The position numbers and the translations under genes were made by a program. From an uncultured Oscillospiraceae bacterium (lineage in GTDB: Bacteria > Bacillota > Clostridia > Oscillospirales > Oscillospiraceae), in NCBI GenBank assembly GCA_910578575.1, contig CAJTQP010000021.1, positions 1-34,885 of the forward strand: 34,885 nucleotides of DNA, in the 5' to 3' direction. Below the pieces are notes generated by a model. That model did no database searches. It saw nothing but the letters and a program-made list of their open reading frames with translations, and was not told the DNA's origin. Positions 28,483-34,885 of this stretch are shown in pieces (positions within the stretch are counted from its first letter, which is position 1; each line of letters starts with the position of its first letter).

Positions 28483-29949
28483 ATGACATTGGATCAGGCA
28501 AACATCGGGCAGACGGTGACGGTACTGCGGGTCCGGGGGGAGGGGGCCCTGCGGCGGCGGCTGTTGGATATGGGGGTGCTCCGGGGCACGGAGATCACCG
28601 TGGAGGGGGCCGCCCCCCTGGGGGACCCCATGGAGCTGTCCCTGCGCAGCTACACCCTCACCCTGCGCCGGGCGGATGCCGCCCTGGTGGAGGTGACCCC
28701 CACCCGCCGCACCGCCCCCCATCCCCGGCATACCGCCACCAGGGCCCTGGACAAGCTCCTGCTCCACCCGGTGCTGGCCCTGCCCATCTTCGCCGGGGTG
28801 ATGCTGGGGATGTTCTGGTTTTCCATCAGCCTGGTAGGGGGCTGGACCCAAGCCCTGGGGGAGGCCTTGGGGGATGCCTCCCTGCTGGGAGGGCCGGGAG
28901 GCAAGGAACTGTTGGAATGGTGGCTGGCGGGACGGGACTGCCCCCTGTGGCTCCATGACCTGGTGCTGGACGGCCTGCTGCCGGGGGTGGGGACGGTGCT
29001 ATCTTTCTTGCCTCAGCTCACCGCCCTGTTCTTCTGCCTGAGCTTTTTGGAGGGCTGCGGCTATCTCTCCCGCGGGGCCTACCTGCTGGACCGGGCGGTG
29101 CGGCGCTTTGGCCTGTCGGGGAGCAGCGTGGTGCCGTATATCCTGGCCTGCGGCTGCGCGGTGCCGGGGGCTTTGGCCTGCCGGACCATCCAGCGCCCCG
29201 GCTGCCGCTGCCTGACGGTGTTCACCGCCGCCTTCCTCCCCTGCGCCGCCAAGCTGCCGGTGATCGCCCTGGTGGCGCAACTGGCCTTCCCCGGCGCCTG
29301 GTGGCTGGCCCCCCTGGCCTACGGGGTGGGCTTATCTGCGGCCCTGTTCTCCAGCTGGCTCCTCTCCGGGACCCGCCGCTTCCCCAAGGAGGACATCCCC
29401 TTTCTGCTAGAACTCCCCGACTACCGCCTGCCCCCCTCCAGCGCCCTCTGGGGCCGGACCTGGGAGCGGTTGGGGGAGTTTTTGAAAAAGGCGGGGACCT
29501 TATTGGTGCTTTCCTCGGCGGCGGTGTGGTGCGCCGCCTCCTTTGGCTGGACGGGAACAGGCTTCGTCTACCTGGCCTCCGGGGCCTTGGAGCACAGCCT
29601 GCTGGCGGCGCTGGGCTCGGCCCTGGCCCCGCTGTTCTCCCTGGCGGGCTGGGGAGATTGGCGGGCGGTGGTGGCCTGCCTCACGGGCTTGCTGGCCAAG
29701 GAGAGCATCGTGGGGACCTTGGCCATCTTGGGCTGTCCGGCGGCGCTGTATACCCCGGCGGCGGCCCTGTCCTTCCTGCTGTTCAACCTGCTGTGTCCCC
29801 CCTGTCTGGCGGCGTTGGCGGCCCGGCTCCAGGAGCTGCGCCAGGGGCGGCTGTTCCTCTTTACCCTGGGGTATCAGACGGTCTTTGCTTTCCTCTTTTC
29901 TGTGGGACTTTACCAGGGGGCCTGCCTGCTGGGGCGGCTCCTGTCCTAG
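28483..29949 (+). CDS. FeoA-FeoB fusion lacking the GTPase domain (ferrous-iron transport-like)
   Basis: 488-aa protein. Residues 1-71 are a complete FeoA/SH3-like domain (ANIGQTVTVLRVRGEGALRR RLLDMGVLRGTEITV). Then, without any G domain, the FeoB membrane part begins (RALDKLLLHPVLALPIFAGV, ~88-107). Both gate repeats are present: GVGTVLSFLPQLTALFFCLS, EGCGYLSRGAYLLDRA, the conserved cysteine in ACGCAVPGALACRTI (C225), and DWRAVVACLTGLLAKESIVG late in the protein. The ~250-residue NFeoB GTPase plus its GDI spacer are absent, with no trace of GxxxxGKS. About 10 membrane helices. ATG 28483 has AAAGGAGG 8 bases upstream. G-protein-independent Fe2+ transport or another cargo are the options. Confidence 0.88.
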   Translation: MTLDQANIGQTVTVLRVRGEGALRRRLLDMGVLRGTEITVEGAAPLGDPMELSLRSYTLTLRRADAALVEVTPTRRTAPHPRHTATRALDKLLLHPVLALPIFAGVMLGMFWFSISLVGGWTQALGEALGDASLLGGPGGKELLEWWLAGRDCPLWLHDLVLDGLLPGVGTVLSFLPQLTALFFCLSFLEGCGYLSRGAYLLDRAVRRFGLSGSSVVPYILACGCAVPGALACRTIQRPGCRCLTVFTAAFLPCAAKLPVIALVAQLAFPGAWWLAPLAYGVGLSAALFSSWLLSGTRRFPKEDIPFLLELPDYRLPPSSALWGRTWERLGEFLKKAGTLLVLSSAAVWCAASFGWTGTGFVYLASGALEHSLLAALGSALAPLFSLAGWGDWRAVVACLTGLLAKESIVGTLAILGCPAALYTPAAALSFLLFNLLCPPCLAALAARLQELRQGRLFLFTLGYQTVFAFLFSVGLYQGACLLGRLLS

Positions 29950-30124
29950 TCACCCTCCACCATTTCCACAAAAAAGCCAGGGGCAAAACACAGAAAATCA
30001 GCAGGGAAATGATGGAAAATCACATGACTTTCCCCCGGTTCTGTGGTACACTGTTCAGGAATACCTAAAAAACACCCCGGCGGAAGGGCCCCTTCCGGCC
30101 AGATGGGAAGAAAGGACCGCATTC

Positions 30125-30958
30125 ATGAAGGAATTCAAAGGAAGCAGCAGCTACGTGGTCTCCTCGGACCTGCTGCGCATCGTCAACGTATCCATCGCCC
30201 TGCAAAAGCCCCTGCTCATCAAGGGGGAACCCGGCACCGGCAAGACCATGCTGGCCCAGGCCATCAGCGAGGCCCTGGGGAAGAAGCTCATTATATGGAA
30301 CATCAAGTCCACCACCAAGGCCCAGGACGGCCTGTATGTCTACGACACCGTCCAGCGCCTCTACGACAGCCAGTTCGGCGGCGAAGGGGTGGACGACATC
30401 GGCAAGTATATCAAGCTGGGCAAGCTGGGGGAGGCCTTCTCCTCCGACGAACAGGTGATCCTGCTCATCGACGAGATCGACAAGGCCGACCTGGAGTTTC
30501 CCAACGACTTGTTGTGGGAGCTGGACAAGATGGAGTTCTATATCCCCGAAACCAAACAGACCATCACCGCCAAGGAGCGGCCCATCGTCATCATCACCTC
30601 CAACGCCGAGAAGGAGCTGCCCGACGCCTTCCTGCGCCGCTGCATCTTCCACTATATCGCCTTCCCCGACCAGGATATGATGCGGGATATCGTCCACGCC
30701 CACTACCCCGACATTGAGGACCATCTCCTGGACCTGGCCATGCGGGGCTTCTATCAGGTCCGGGACCTGCCCACCGTGGCCAAAAAGCCCTCCACCTCGG
30801 AGCTGCTGGACTGGCTGCAGGCCCTGCGTCTGGGAGGCGTGGACCCCAAGAAGATCGAGAGCGAGCTGCCTTACGCAGGCATTCTGTTGAAAAAGACCGA
30901 GGACCTCACCGCCGTGAAGAACGCCAAGAACCGGCCCAAGAACGGCTACCGCTGGTAA
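30125..30958 (+). CDS. MoxR-family AAA+ ATPase
   Basis: 277-aa AAA+ chaperone-like ATPase. Walker A is GEPGTGKT (34-41), Walker B is VILLIDEIDKAD, sensor 1 is IVIITSNAEKELP and the arginine finger is DAFLRRCIF. The fold matches MoxR proteins, which mature or load metal-bearing partners and act with VWA proteins. The downstream VWA gene (20 bases away) is the expected partner. The ATG has GAAAGGA 9 bases upstream. The open frame extends far upstream through the feo gene but is a shadow there. Confidence 0.93.
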   Translation: MKEFKGSSSYVVSSDLLRIVNVSIALQKPLLIKGEPGTGKTMLAQAISEALGKKLIIWNIKSTTKAQDGLYVYDTVQRLYDSQFGGEGVDDIGKYIKLGKLGEAFSSDEQVILLIDEIDKADLEFPNDLLWELDKMEFYIPETKQTITAKERPIVIITSNAEKELPDAFLRRCIFHYIAFPDQDMMRDIVHAHYPDIEDHLLDLAMRGFYQVRDLPTVAKKPSTSELLDWLQALRLGGVDPKKIESELPYAGILLKKTEDLTAVKNAKNRPKNGYRW

Positions 30959-30977
30959 GGGGAGAGGAGGCGCAGCC

Positions 30978-32174
30978 TTGTTTACCGATTTTTTCTACCT
31001 CCTCCGGGCCCACGGCCTGGACGTGTCCATGAACGAGTGGCTCTCCCTGATGGAGGCCCTGAAGCTGGGCCTGTGCCGCAACAGCCTGTTGGAGTTCTAT
31101 TACGTGGCCCGCGGCATTTTGGTCAAGACCGAGGCGGACTTTGACAAGTTCGACGAGACCTTTTTGCGCTACTTCGAGCACGTCCAGCACATGGAGGACA
31201 TCCCCCAGGAGCTCATGGACTGGCTCCACGACCCCAAGAACATGAAGAAGTACGACAAGGACGAGGTGGACGCCCGCACCACCTTCGACCTAGGCAAGTT
31301 GCGGGAGATGCTGGAGGAACGCCTCAAGGAACAGCACGAGCGCCACGACGGCGGCCAGTACTGGGTGGGCACCGGCGGCACCTCCGCCCTGGGCCACTCC
31401 GGCTACGCTGCCACGGGCATCCGGGTGGGCGGCGAGAGCCAGCACCGCCACGCCCTGCAAGTGGCCGGGGAGCGCAATTTTAGGGACTTCCGGGAAGACA
31501 GCACTCTGGATCAGCGCTCCTTCCAGCTGGCCTTCCGCCGCCTGCGGCAGCTCACCACCCGCCAGGAGGGCCCCATGGACGTGCTGAACCTGGAGCGGAC
31601 CATCGACGAGACCTGCAACAACGCCGGCTATCTCCAATTGGAGTTCGACCGGCCCCGGACCAACGACGTGAAGGTGATGCTGCTCTTCGACTCCGGGGGC
31701 TCCATGTCCCCCTATACCAAGCTGTGCAGCCAGCTCTTCCAGGCGGTGAACCGGGCCAACAATTTTAAGGACCTGCGGATCTATTACTTCCACAACTGCT
31801 GGTACTCCGACCTCTACACCGACCCCCGCTGCATGTACGGCGAGAGCGTGGAGACCCAGTGGGTCATCAACAACCTCAGCCGGGAGTATAAGGTCATCGT
31901 GGTGGGGGACGCCTCCATGGCCCCCTCGGAGCTCACCTGGATCGGCGGCAGCAGCTATTACAACCGCTACAACAACGAGACCGGCCTCACCTGGCTGGAG
32001 CGGATGCACAGCCGTTTCCAGAAGATGGTGTGGTTCAACCCCATCCCGGAGGCCATGTGGCAGTACGACTACGGCTATCAGACCATTGAGATGATCGGCA
32101 GCGTGGTGGATATGTATCAGCTCACGGTGGAGGGGCTGGCGCGGGGCTTGAAAAAGCTGGTGTCTGCCCGGTGA
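30978..32174 (+). CDS. VWA-domain protein (CoxE-like), MoxR partner
   Basis: 398-aa protein. Residues 1-200 are helical and charged, with FFYLLRAHGLDVSMNEWLSL typical of CoxE/YehP-like proteins. The VWA domain (~225-390) has the metal-ion adhesion site LLFDSGGSMSPY (D-x-G-x-S), the later T/D positions near VVGDASMAPSEL, and YYFHNCWYSD. Start TTG 30978 is 7 bases from GGAGAGGAGG. With the MoxR ATPase it forms the standard MoxR-VWA pair, which remodels a substrate. That substrate is not evident here; the FeoA-FeoB fusion just upstream is one candidate (inference). Confidence 0.9.
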   Translation: MFTDFFYLLRAHGLDVSMNEWLSLMEALKLGLCRNSLLEFYYVARGILVKTEADFDKFDETFLRYFEHVQHMEDIPQELMDWLHDPKNMKKYDKDEVDARTTFDLGKLREMLEERLKEQHERHDGGQYWVGTGGTSALGHSGYAATGIRVGGESQHRHALQVAGERNFRDFREDSTLDQRSFQLAFRRLRQLTTRQEGPMDVLNLERTIDETCNNAGYLQLEFDRPRTNDVKVMLLFDSGGSMSPYTKLCSQLFQAVNRANNFKDLRIYYFHNCWYSDLYTDPRCMYGESVETQWVINNLSREYKVIVVGDASMAPSELTWIGGSSYYNRYNNETGLTWLERMHSRFQKMVWFNPIPEAMWQYDYGYQTIEMIGSVVDMYQLTVEGLARGLKKLVSAR

Positions 32175-32194
32175 GTGCATCATAGGACAAGAAA

Positions 32195-32230
32195 AACAGG
32201 CCGGAGAGCAGGGATGCGCTCCGGCCTGTT
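32195..32230 (+). terminator. Terminator/hairpin after the VWA gene
   Basis: Perfect 12-bp stem AACAGGCCGGAG (32195-32206) / CTCCGGCCTGTT (32219-32230). The plus-side tail is short of T; it still fits the 3' end of the MoxR-VWA operon. Confidence 0.7.
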
Positions 32231-32238
32231 GGCATGTT

Positions 32239-32280
32239 AAAAAAGGGTTCCCCCTAGGTGCCCTACCTCAGGGGGAACCC
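32239..32280 (-). terminator. Terminator of the membrane-anchored protein gene
   Basis: GGGTTCCCCCT (32245-32255) / AGGGGGAACCC (32270-32280) with T6 on the minus strand (32239-32244). The stem begins at the gene's stop codon. Confidence 0.85.
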
Positions 32281-32936
32281 GGCAGGCTGGCCAACTGCGC
32301 ATAGACCCACCCAGGATCCACCCCTTTGGCGCTGAGCTCCACCACCATGTCCCCATAGCGCACCCCAAAGGACATCCGGGGCCCTTGGCTGTCCCCGGCA
32401 TCCTCCACGGTATAGGCCCGTCGCTGGACGGCCTCCTGACACAGCTCCTCCTTTTGGAAGATGGGGTGGTCCACCACCTCCCGCAATTCCTCCGGCACGG
32501 AGTCTGCCCGTGGGATGGGATAGAGGCTCAGGTCATACTGTTCCAAGTCCGCCACGGCGGTGAGCCGGGGGGCCAGGGAGGCGTCATAGGGGGAGACGGA
32601 CCAGCGCAGCTCGTCGTAGATGCCGGGCTTGGTCCAGAGGAGGGTGAGGCAGTCCGCTCCTTGGTCATAGGTGGCGGATTCCAGCTGGAAGCCCGCGGGG
32701 CTGTCAGGCAGGTACGCACCATGGGGCGCCAGCGCCTGGGCCTGGGCCAGGGTCAAGGGCTGAGGGGGCGTCCCACCCTGGCGTAGGGCTTGGTCAGAGA
32801 TCAGAGGGGTAGCGGCGGCGGGTTCCGGGACGCCGGCCTCCTCCGGTTGGCCGGGGCGGGTCAGGAGGAGGCCTGCCAGGAGGCAGACGGCAGCCAACCC
32901 ACCCAAGCACAAAAGTTGGGGATACAATCGTTTCAT
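32268..32936 (-). CDS. Membrane-anchored extracytoplasmic hypothetical protein
   Basis: 222-aa protein with one N-terminal anchor (LLCLGGLAAVCLLAGLLLT, residues 8-26). No classical lipobox follows, although a cysteine lies within the helix. A proline/alanine spacer (30-65) leads to an outside domain with GAYLPDSPAGFQLESATYDQ, then LTLLWTKPGIYDELRWSVSP and a late SFGVRYGDMVVELSAKGVDP. This alternation resembles DUF4367-like sensor domains, but the match is weak. ATG 32936 has AAAGGAGA 7 bases upstream. Monocistronic, convergent to the MoxR-VWA operon. Function unknown. Confidence 0.7.
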   Translation of the reverse strand: MKRLYPQLLCLGGLAAVCLLAGLLLTRPGQPEEAGVPEPAAATPLISDQALRQGGTPPQPLTLAQAQALAPHGAYLPDSPAGFQLESATYDQGADCLTLLWTKPGIYDELRWSVSPYDASLAPRLTAVADLEQYDLSLYPIPRADSVPEELREVVDHPIFQKEELCQEAVQRRAYTVEDAGDSQGPRMSFGVRYGDMVVELSAKGVDPGWVYAQLASLPGSP

Positions 32937-33091
32937 GGAACTTCTCCTTTCACCGGATGTTGTCCTTCTACCTTATCAGACAACGATTCCAGAGGGAGAT
33001 TACGGGGGAGCGGGGATTTTTTTGCCAAGAGGGCTGACGGGGCCTGTCCGAAAAAACGGAACGGAAGGAGAAACAGTCCCCTCAATGCGGA

Positions 33092-33121
33092 TTGACAAAA
33101 GGGGATGGGATATGGTATCCT
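33092..33121 (+). promoter_or_regulatory. Promoter upstream of an orphan SOS box
   Basis: -35 TTGACA (33092-33097), 18-base spacer, -10 TATCCT (33116-33121). RNA would start near 33128 and run antisense to both tRNA genes toward 33458. A second option places -35 TTCGAT (33143) inside the SOS box and -10 TAGAAA at 33165, mirroring the lexA layout. Confidence 0.5.
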
Positions 33122-33132
33122 CGAAAGCAAGA

Positions 33133-33146
33133 CGAACAGATGTTCG
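33133..33146 (+). promoter_or_regulatory. Perfect LexA box (SOS operator)
   Basis: CGAACAGATGTTCG fits the consensus CGAAC-RNRY-GTTYG at every position and is a near-perfect palindrome. It sits just downstream of a plus-strand -10 element, where bound LexA would block transcription. No classic SOS gene starts near it. Confidence 0.8.
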
Positions 33147-33167
33147 ATTTTGGCCGGTGGCAGGTAG

Positions 33168-33199
33168 AAAAAATCGGAGCAAGCATTGCTTACTCCGAT
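33168..33199 (-). terminator. Terminator of the tRNA-Thr/tRNA-Tyr operon
   Basis: 12-bp stem ATCGGAGTAAGC / GCTTGCTCCGAT on the minus strand with one G-T pair (33173-33184 with 33188-33199), followed by T6 (33168-33173). Confidence 0.85.
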
Positions 33200-33200
33200 C

Positions 33201-33285
33201 TGGTGGAGGAGGATGGATTCGAACCATCGAAGTCGTCGACAACAGATTTACAGTCTGCCCCCTTTGGCCACTCGGGAACTCCTCC
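33201..33285 (-). tRNA. tRNA-Tyr (anticodon GTA)
   Basis: Minus strand: acceptor GGAGGAG pairs with CTCCTCC, then discriminator A and an encoded CCA (33201-33203). The anticodon stem-loop is CAGACTGTAAATCTG with GTA, the T-arm has GGTTCGAATCC, and there is a long variable arm, as in bacterial class II tRNA-Tyr. Second gene of the operon. Confidence 0.96.
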
Positions 33286-33297
33286 CTATGAAATTGT

Positions 33298-33373
33298 TGG
33301 AGCTGGTGGACGGACTCGAACCCCCGACCTGCTGATTACAAATCAGCTGCTCTACCAACTGAGCTACACCAGC
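33298..33373 (-). tRNA. tRNA-Thr (anticodon TGT)
   Basis: Minus strand: acceptor GCTGGTG pairs with CACCAGC, discriminator T, encoded CCA (33298-33300). The D-arm is AGCTCAGTTGGTAGAGC, the anticodon loop CTGATTTGTAATCAG contains TGT, and the T-arm is GGGGGTTCGAGTCC. First gene of the operon, 12 bases before tRNA-Tyr. Confidence 0.97.
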
Positions 33374-33400
33374 GCGTGTGTCTCGTCCGCAGCGATGATT

Positions 33401-33429
33401 AGTCTACCAGAAGGGCGAGGATTTGTCAA
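33401..33429 (-). promoter_or_regulatory. Promoter of the tRNA operon
   Basis: Minus strand -35 TTGACA (33424-33429), 17-base spacer, -10 TAGACT (33401-33406), about 28 bases before tRNA-Thr. Confidence 0.85.
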
Positions 33430-33457
33430 GAGGTTTTTGCGAAAAAGGAGCGTTTTT

Positions 33458-33856
33458 TTGGCACAAATTTTGGACTGCTATCCCTACCGGGACAAGCAGG
33501 GGGAGAGACCCCGCTTTTTTTGCCTGCGCTGCGGCCAGGAACAGTACAGCTATGATCCCCCAGGGGTGGGGGGAATCTGCCGCCGCTGCCGGCGGCAGGA
33601 GAGGAAACGAGAGGAGAATGCCATGACCTTGCAGGAGATGTCCACCACCTACCGGGCCCAAGCCCAGCGGCTGCGGGAGCGGATCCGCAGTTTGGAGGCG
33701 GCGGGACGGCAGGCGGAGAGCAAAACGGAACGGGAGCGGCTCAACGGCCGGGCCCTGGCCCTGACGCCCATCTGGCGGGAGACCAGGGACCTGGCGGTGC
33801 TGCTGGAGAACTATTACGAAAGGGGGTACCGGCGCAATGACAGGTACACGCTATAG
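33458..33856 (+). CDS. Zinc-ribbon plus coiled-coil small protein (start uncertain)
   Basis: From TTG 33458 (AAGGAG 7 bases upstream) the frame encodes 132 aa. The N-terminal zinc ribbon has CLRCGQ and CRRCRR about 20 residues apart. A helical part follows (MTLQEMSTTYRAQAQRLRER, then ETRDLAVLLENYYERGYRRN). A second good start, ATG 33623 with AGGAG 8 bases upstream, would give only the 77-aa helical part. That part resembles short coiled-coil proteins next to sigma-like genes in related genomes (recollection). Two overlapping products are possible. The gene overlaps the next by 20 bases. An SOS-boxed promoter 340 bases upstream points toward it. Confidence 0.65.
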   Translation: MAQILDCYPYRDKQGERPRFFCLRCGQEQYSYDPPGVGGICRRCRRQERKREENAMTLQEMSTTYRAQAQRLRERIRSLEAAGRQAESKTERERLNGRALALTPIWRETRDLAVLLENYYERGYRRNDRYTL

Positions 33857-34211
33857 GAGAGGACGGGCCTACGCGGCGGATATGGCGGTATACGCCCGGC
33901 TGATGGCCGAGGACAACCGGGAGGAGCTCAGCCTGTTGCAGCGCAACCTGGCCCGCGCCCTGGGGGAGGACGTGACACAGCGCCAGCGGCAGGTGCTGCT
34001 GCTGTATTATGCCCAGGGCCTGACCATGCAGGAGATCGCCCAGGAGCTGGGGGTGGACCGGAGCACCGTGTCCCGGACCATGCTCCGGGGGGAGGAGCGG
34101 CTGCGCCGCTGCCTGCGCTACGGGGGCGCCGCCCTGCTGAACCGGGAGCCCCCCCGTCCGGGCCAGCGGAAAAAACGGGGGATTGACAAAGGGCCTGGCC
34201 GGGTAGGATAA
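33837..34211 (+). CDS. Sigma-70 region 4-like HTH regulator
   Basis: 124-aa protein. The C-terminal half is a sigma region 4/LuxR-like helix-turn-helix: VTQRQRQVLLLYYAQGLTMQ, then EIAQELGVDRSTVSRTMLRG and ERLRRCLRY. The N-terminal ~45 residues are helical and lack a region 2, so it is not a complete sigma factor; it resembles phage/ArpU-like or sigma-like activators common in Clostridia. The ATG lies inside the preceding gene (20-base overlap), indicating coupled translation. The arginine/lysine-rich tail (105-124) may bind nucleic acid. Confidence 0.82.
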   Translation: MTGTRYRRGRAYAADMAVYARLMAEDNREELSLLQRNLARALGEDVTQRQRQVLLLYYAQGLTMQEIAQELGVDRSTVSRTMLRGEERLRRCLRYGGAALLNREPPRPGQRKKRGIDKGPGRVG

Positions 34212-34212
34212 T
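34183..34212 (+). promoter_or_regulatory. Promoter of the HD-domain gene
   Basis: -35 TTGACA (34183-34188), 18-base spacer, -10 GATAAT (34207-34212), inside the end of the preceding gene. Confidence 0.65.
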
Positions 34213-34242
34213 AGGGGAGAGATTTTATGAGGAGGGAGCCCT

Positions 34243-34863
34243 ATGCCGGAGAACAGAATGCTTTCCCTGTTGGAACAGGGAGATTGGGAGTCGGACGCCG
34301 CCCTGATCCAGGATTTCAAGACTTGGCCCCTATACCCCTTGCTGTTGGAGACCTATGAGAGCTTACAGGAGGACGCCCTGTACAAAAGCCGCGTCCATGG
34401 CAGCGGACACATCCACCGTGTCCTCCTCTTCGCCGCCCTCATCGCCTGGCAGGAGGACCTGCCGGAGGCGCTGGTGCGCCAGCTGTTCCGGGCGGCCTCC
34501 TACCACGACGTAGGCCGGACCTTTGACGGCTACGACCTGGACCATGGGGCCCGTTCCGCCCAGCGGCTGGCGGCGCTCACCGGCCAGAGCGGGGACGCCC
34601 TGGCGGAGCTCCAGGCCGCCGTCACCGCCCACGCCCTGCCGGACGCCCGGCTGGAGGAGACGGTGTGGTCCTTCCACCCGGCGGACTTTGACCGGGCGGT
34701 GGAGCTCACCCGGCTGTTGAAGGATGCGGACAATCTGGACCGGGTGCGTCTGGGGGACCTGAAGGTGGAGTTCCTGCGCCATGAGAGCGCCCAAAAGCTG
34801 GCGGATTTCGCCTTGCGGCTACTGGCCAGGGATCAGCTTTGGAAGGAGAGGGAGAGAGATTAA
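34243..34863 (+). CDS. HD-domain phosphohydrolase
   Basis: 206-aa HD-superfamily metal-dependent phosphohydrolase. The first metal histidine is in HGSGHIHRVLLFAALIA, the HD pair in ASYHDVGR (His88, Asp89), a further histidine in DLDHGARSAQRL, and the late acid in LLKDADNLDRVRLGDL. This order fits small HD proteins acting on nucleotides or (p)ppGpp-like molecules; the substrate is not evident. ATG 34243 has GAGGGAG 7 bases before it, and it has its own promoter. Confidence 0.88.
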   Translation: MPENRMLSLLEQGDWESDAALIQDFKTWPLYPLLLETYESLQEDALYKSRVHGSGHIHRVLLFAALIAWQEDLPEALVRQLFRAASYHDVGRTFDGYDLDHGARSAQRLAALTGQSGDALAELQAAVTAHALPDARLEETVWSFHPADFDRAVELTRLLKDADNLDRVRLGDLKVEFLRHESAQKLADFALRLLARDQLWKERERD

Positions 34864-34885
34864 AGTTTTCGTCCACCTTTTTCAA

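Noticed and set aside
33092..33456. Plus-strand open frame running through both tRNA genes into the zinc-ribbon ORF
   Set aside because: The tRNA genes are unambiguous on the other strand, and the reading across them is their complement. Only the part from 33458 on has a ribosome site and a domain.

Overview
The window is GC-rich chromosomal DNA of a Clostridia-type Firmicute. Protein family content, gene order (rpmH-rnpA-yidD-yidC-jag, holB-ricT), clostridial LexA boxes and sigma-A promoters point to an Oscillospiraceae-like gut anaerobe (Flavonifractor/Pseudoflavonifractor/Intestinimonas type). The genus is an inference from style, not from a search. No rRNA, CRISPR array or transposase gene was seen.

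Layout. 1-3405 (minus): mutL (cut by the window edge), dnaA and a Sel1-repeat gene. 3505-6776 (plus): the rpmH-rnpA-yidD-yidC-jag operon (translation, RNase P, membrane insertion). 7014-9916 (plus): esterase, DNA polymerase III delta', RicT. 10009-13226 (minus): GNAT acetyltransferase, DUF2156 protein, DEAD-box helicase. 13227-14220: a 1-kb stretch with no conventional gene that holds two mirrored small-peptide/antisense-RNA cassettes. 14221-18338 (plus): rlmB, a large degenerate P-type-ATPase-like membrane protein, lexA with its SOS box. 18658-23582 (minus): comM-thiI-cinA-maoC operon, then a short Rpn-type nuclease. 24259-25107: patatin phospholipase. 25182-28140 (plus): an AT-richer island with an ECF sigma factor, a DUF4367 anti-sigma candidate and secreted proteins, ending at a broken duplicate of the patatin gene. 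28483-32174 (plus): a FeoA-FeoB fusion without G domain, a MoxR ATPase and a VWA protein. 32268-34863: a membrane-anchored protein, a tRNA-Thr/tRNA-Tyr operon (minus), a zinc-ribbon protein, a sigma-region-4-like regulator and an HD-domain protein.

Main discoveries. (1) 13358-14095 looks like a double type I toxin-antitoxin locus. Two tiny hydrophobic peptides (26 and 28 aa) converge, each is opposed by a strong antisense promoter, and the two antisense promoters sit back to back in the middle. Each toxin stop codon lies inside a hairpin stem, each cassette is bounded by inverted repeats that would pair the mRNA 5' and 3' ends, and the two antisense RNAs share sequence at their 5' ends. (2) A FeoA domain is joined directly to the FeoB membrane domain with the GTPase deleted. 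(3) An 869-aa P-type-ATPase-like protein lacks the DKTGT aspartate and carries a 330-residue disordered head. (4) Three ~155-160 bp MITE-like repeats have hairpin ends whose stems show compensatory changes. (5) A perfect LexA box at 33133 sits at a promoter pointing antisense through two tRNA genes toward the zinc-ribbon/sigma-like genes.

How the genes work together: most are housekeeping (replication initiation and repair, ribosome and tRNA maturation, membrane insertion, SOS control). The accessory content is concentrated in the TA locus, the sigma/secreted island and the repeats. No DnaA-box cluster was seen beside dnaA, and dnaA is followed by mutL rather than dnaN, so the origin cannot be placed here.
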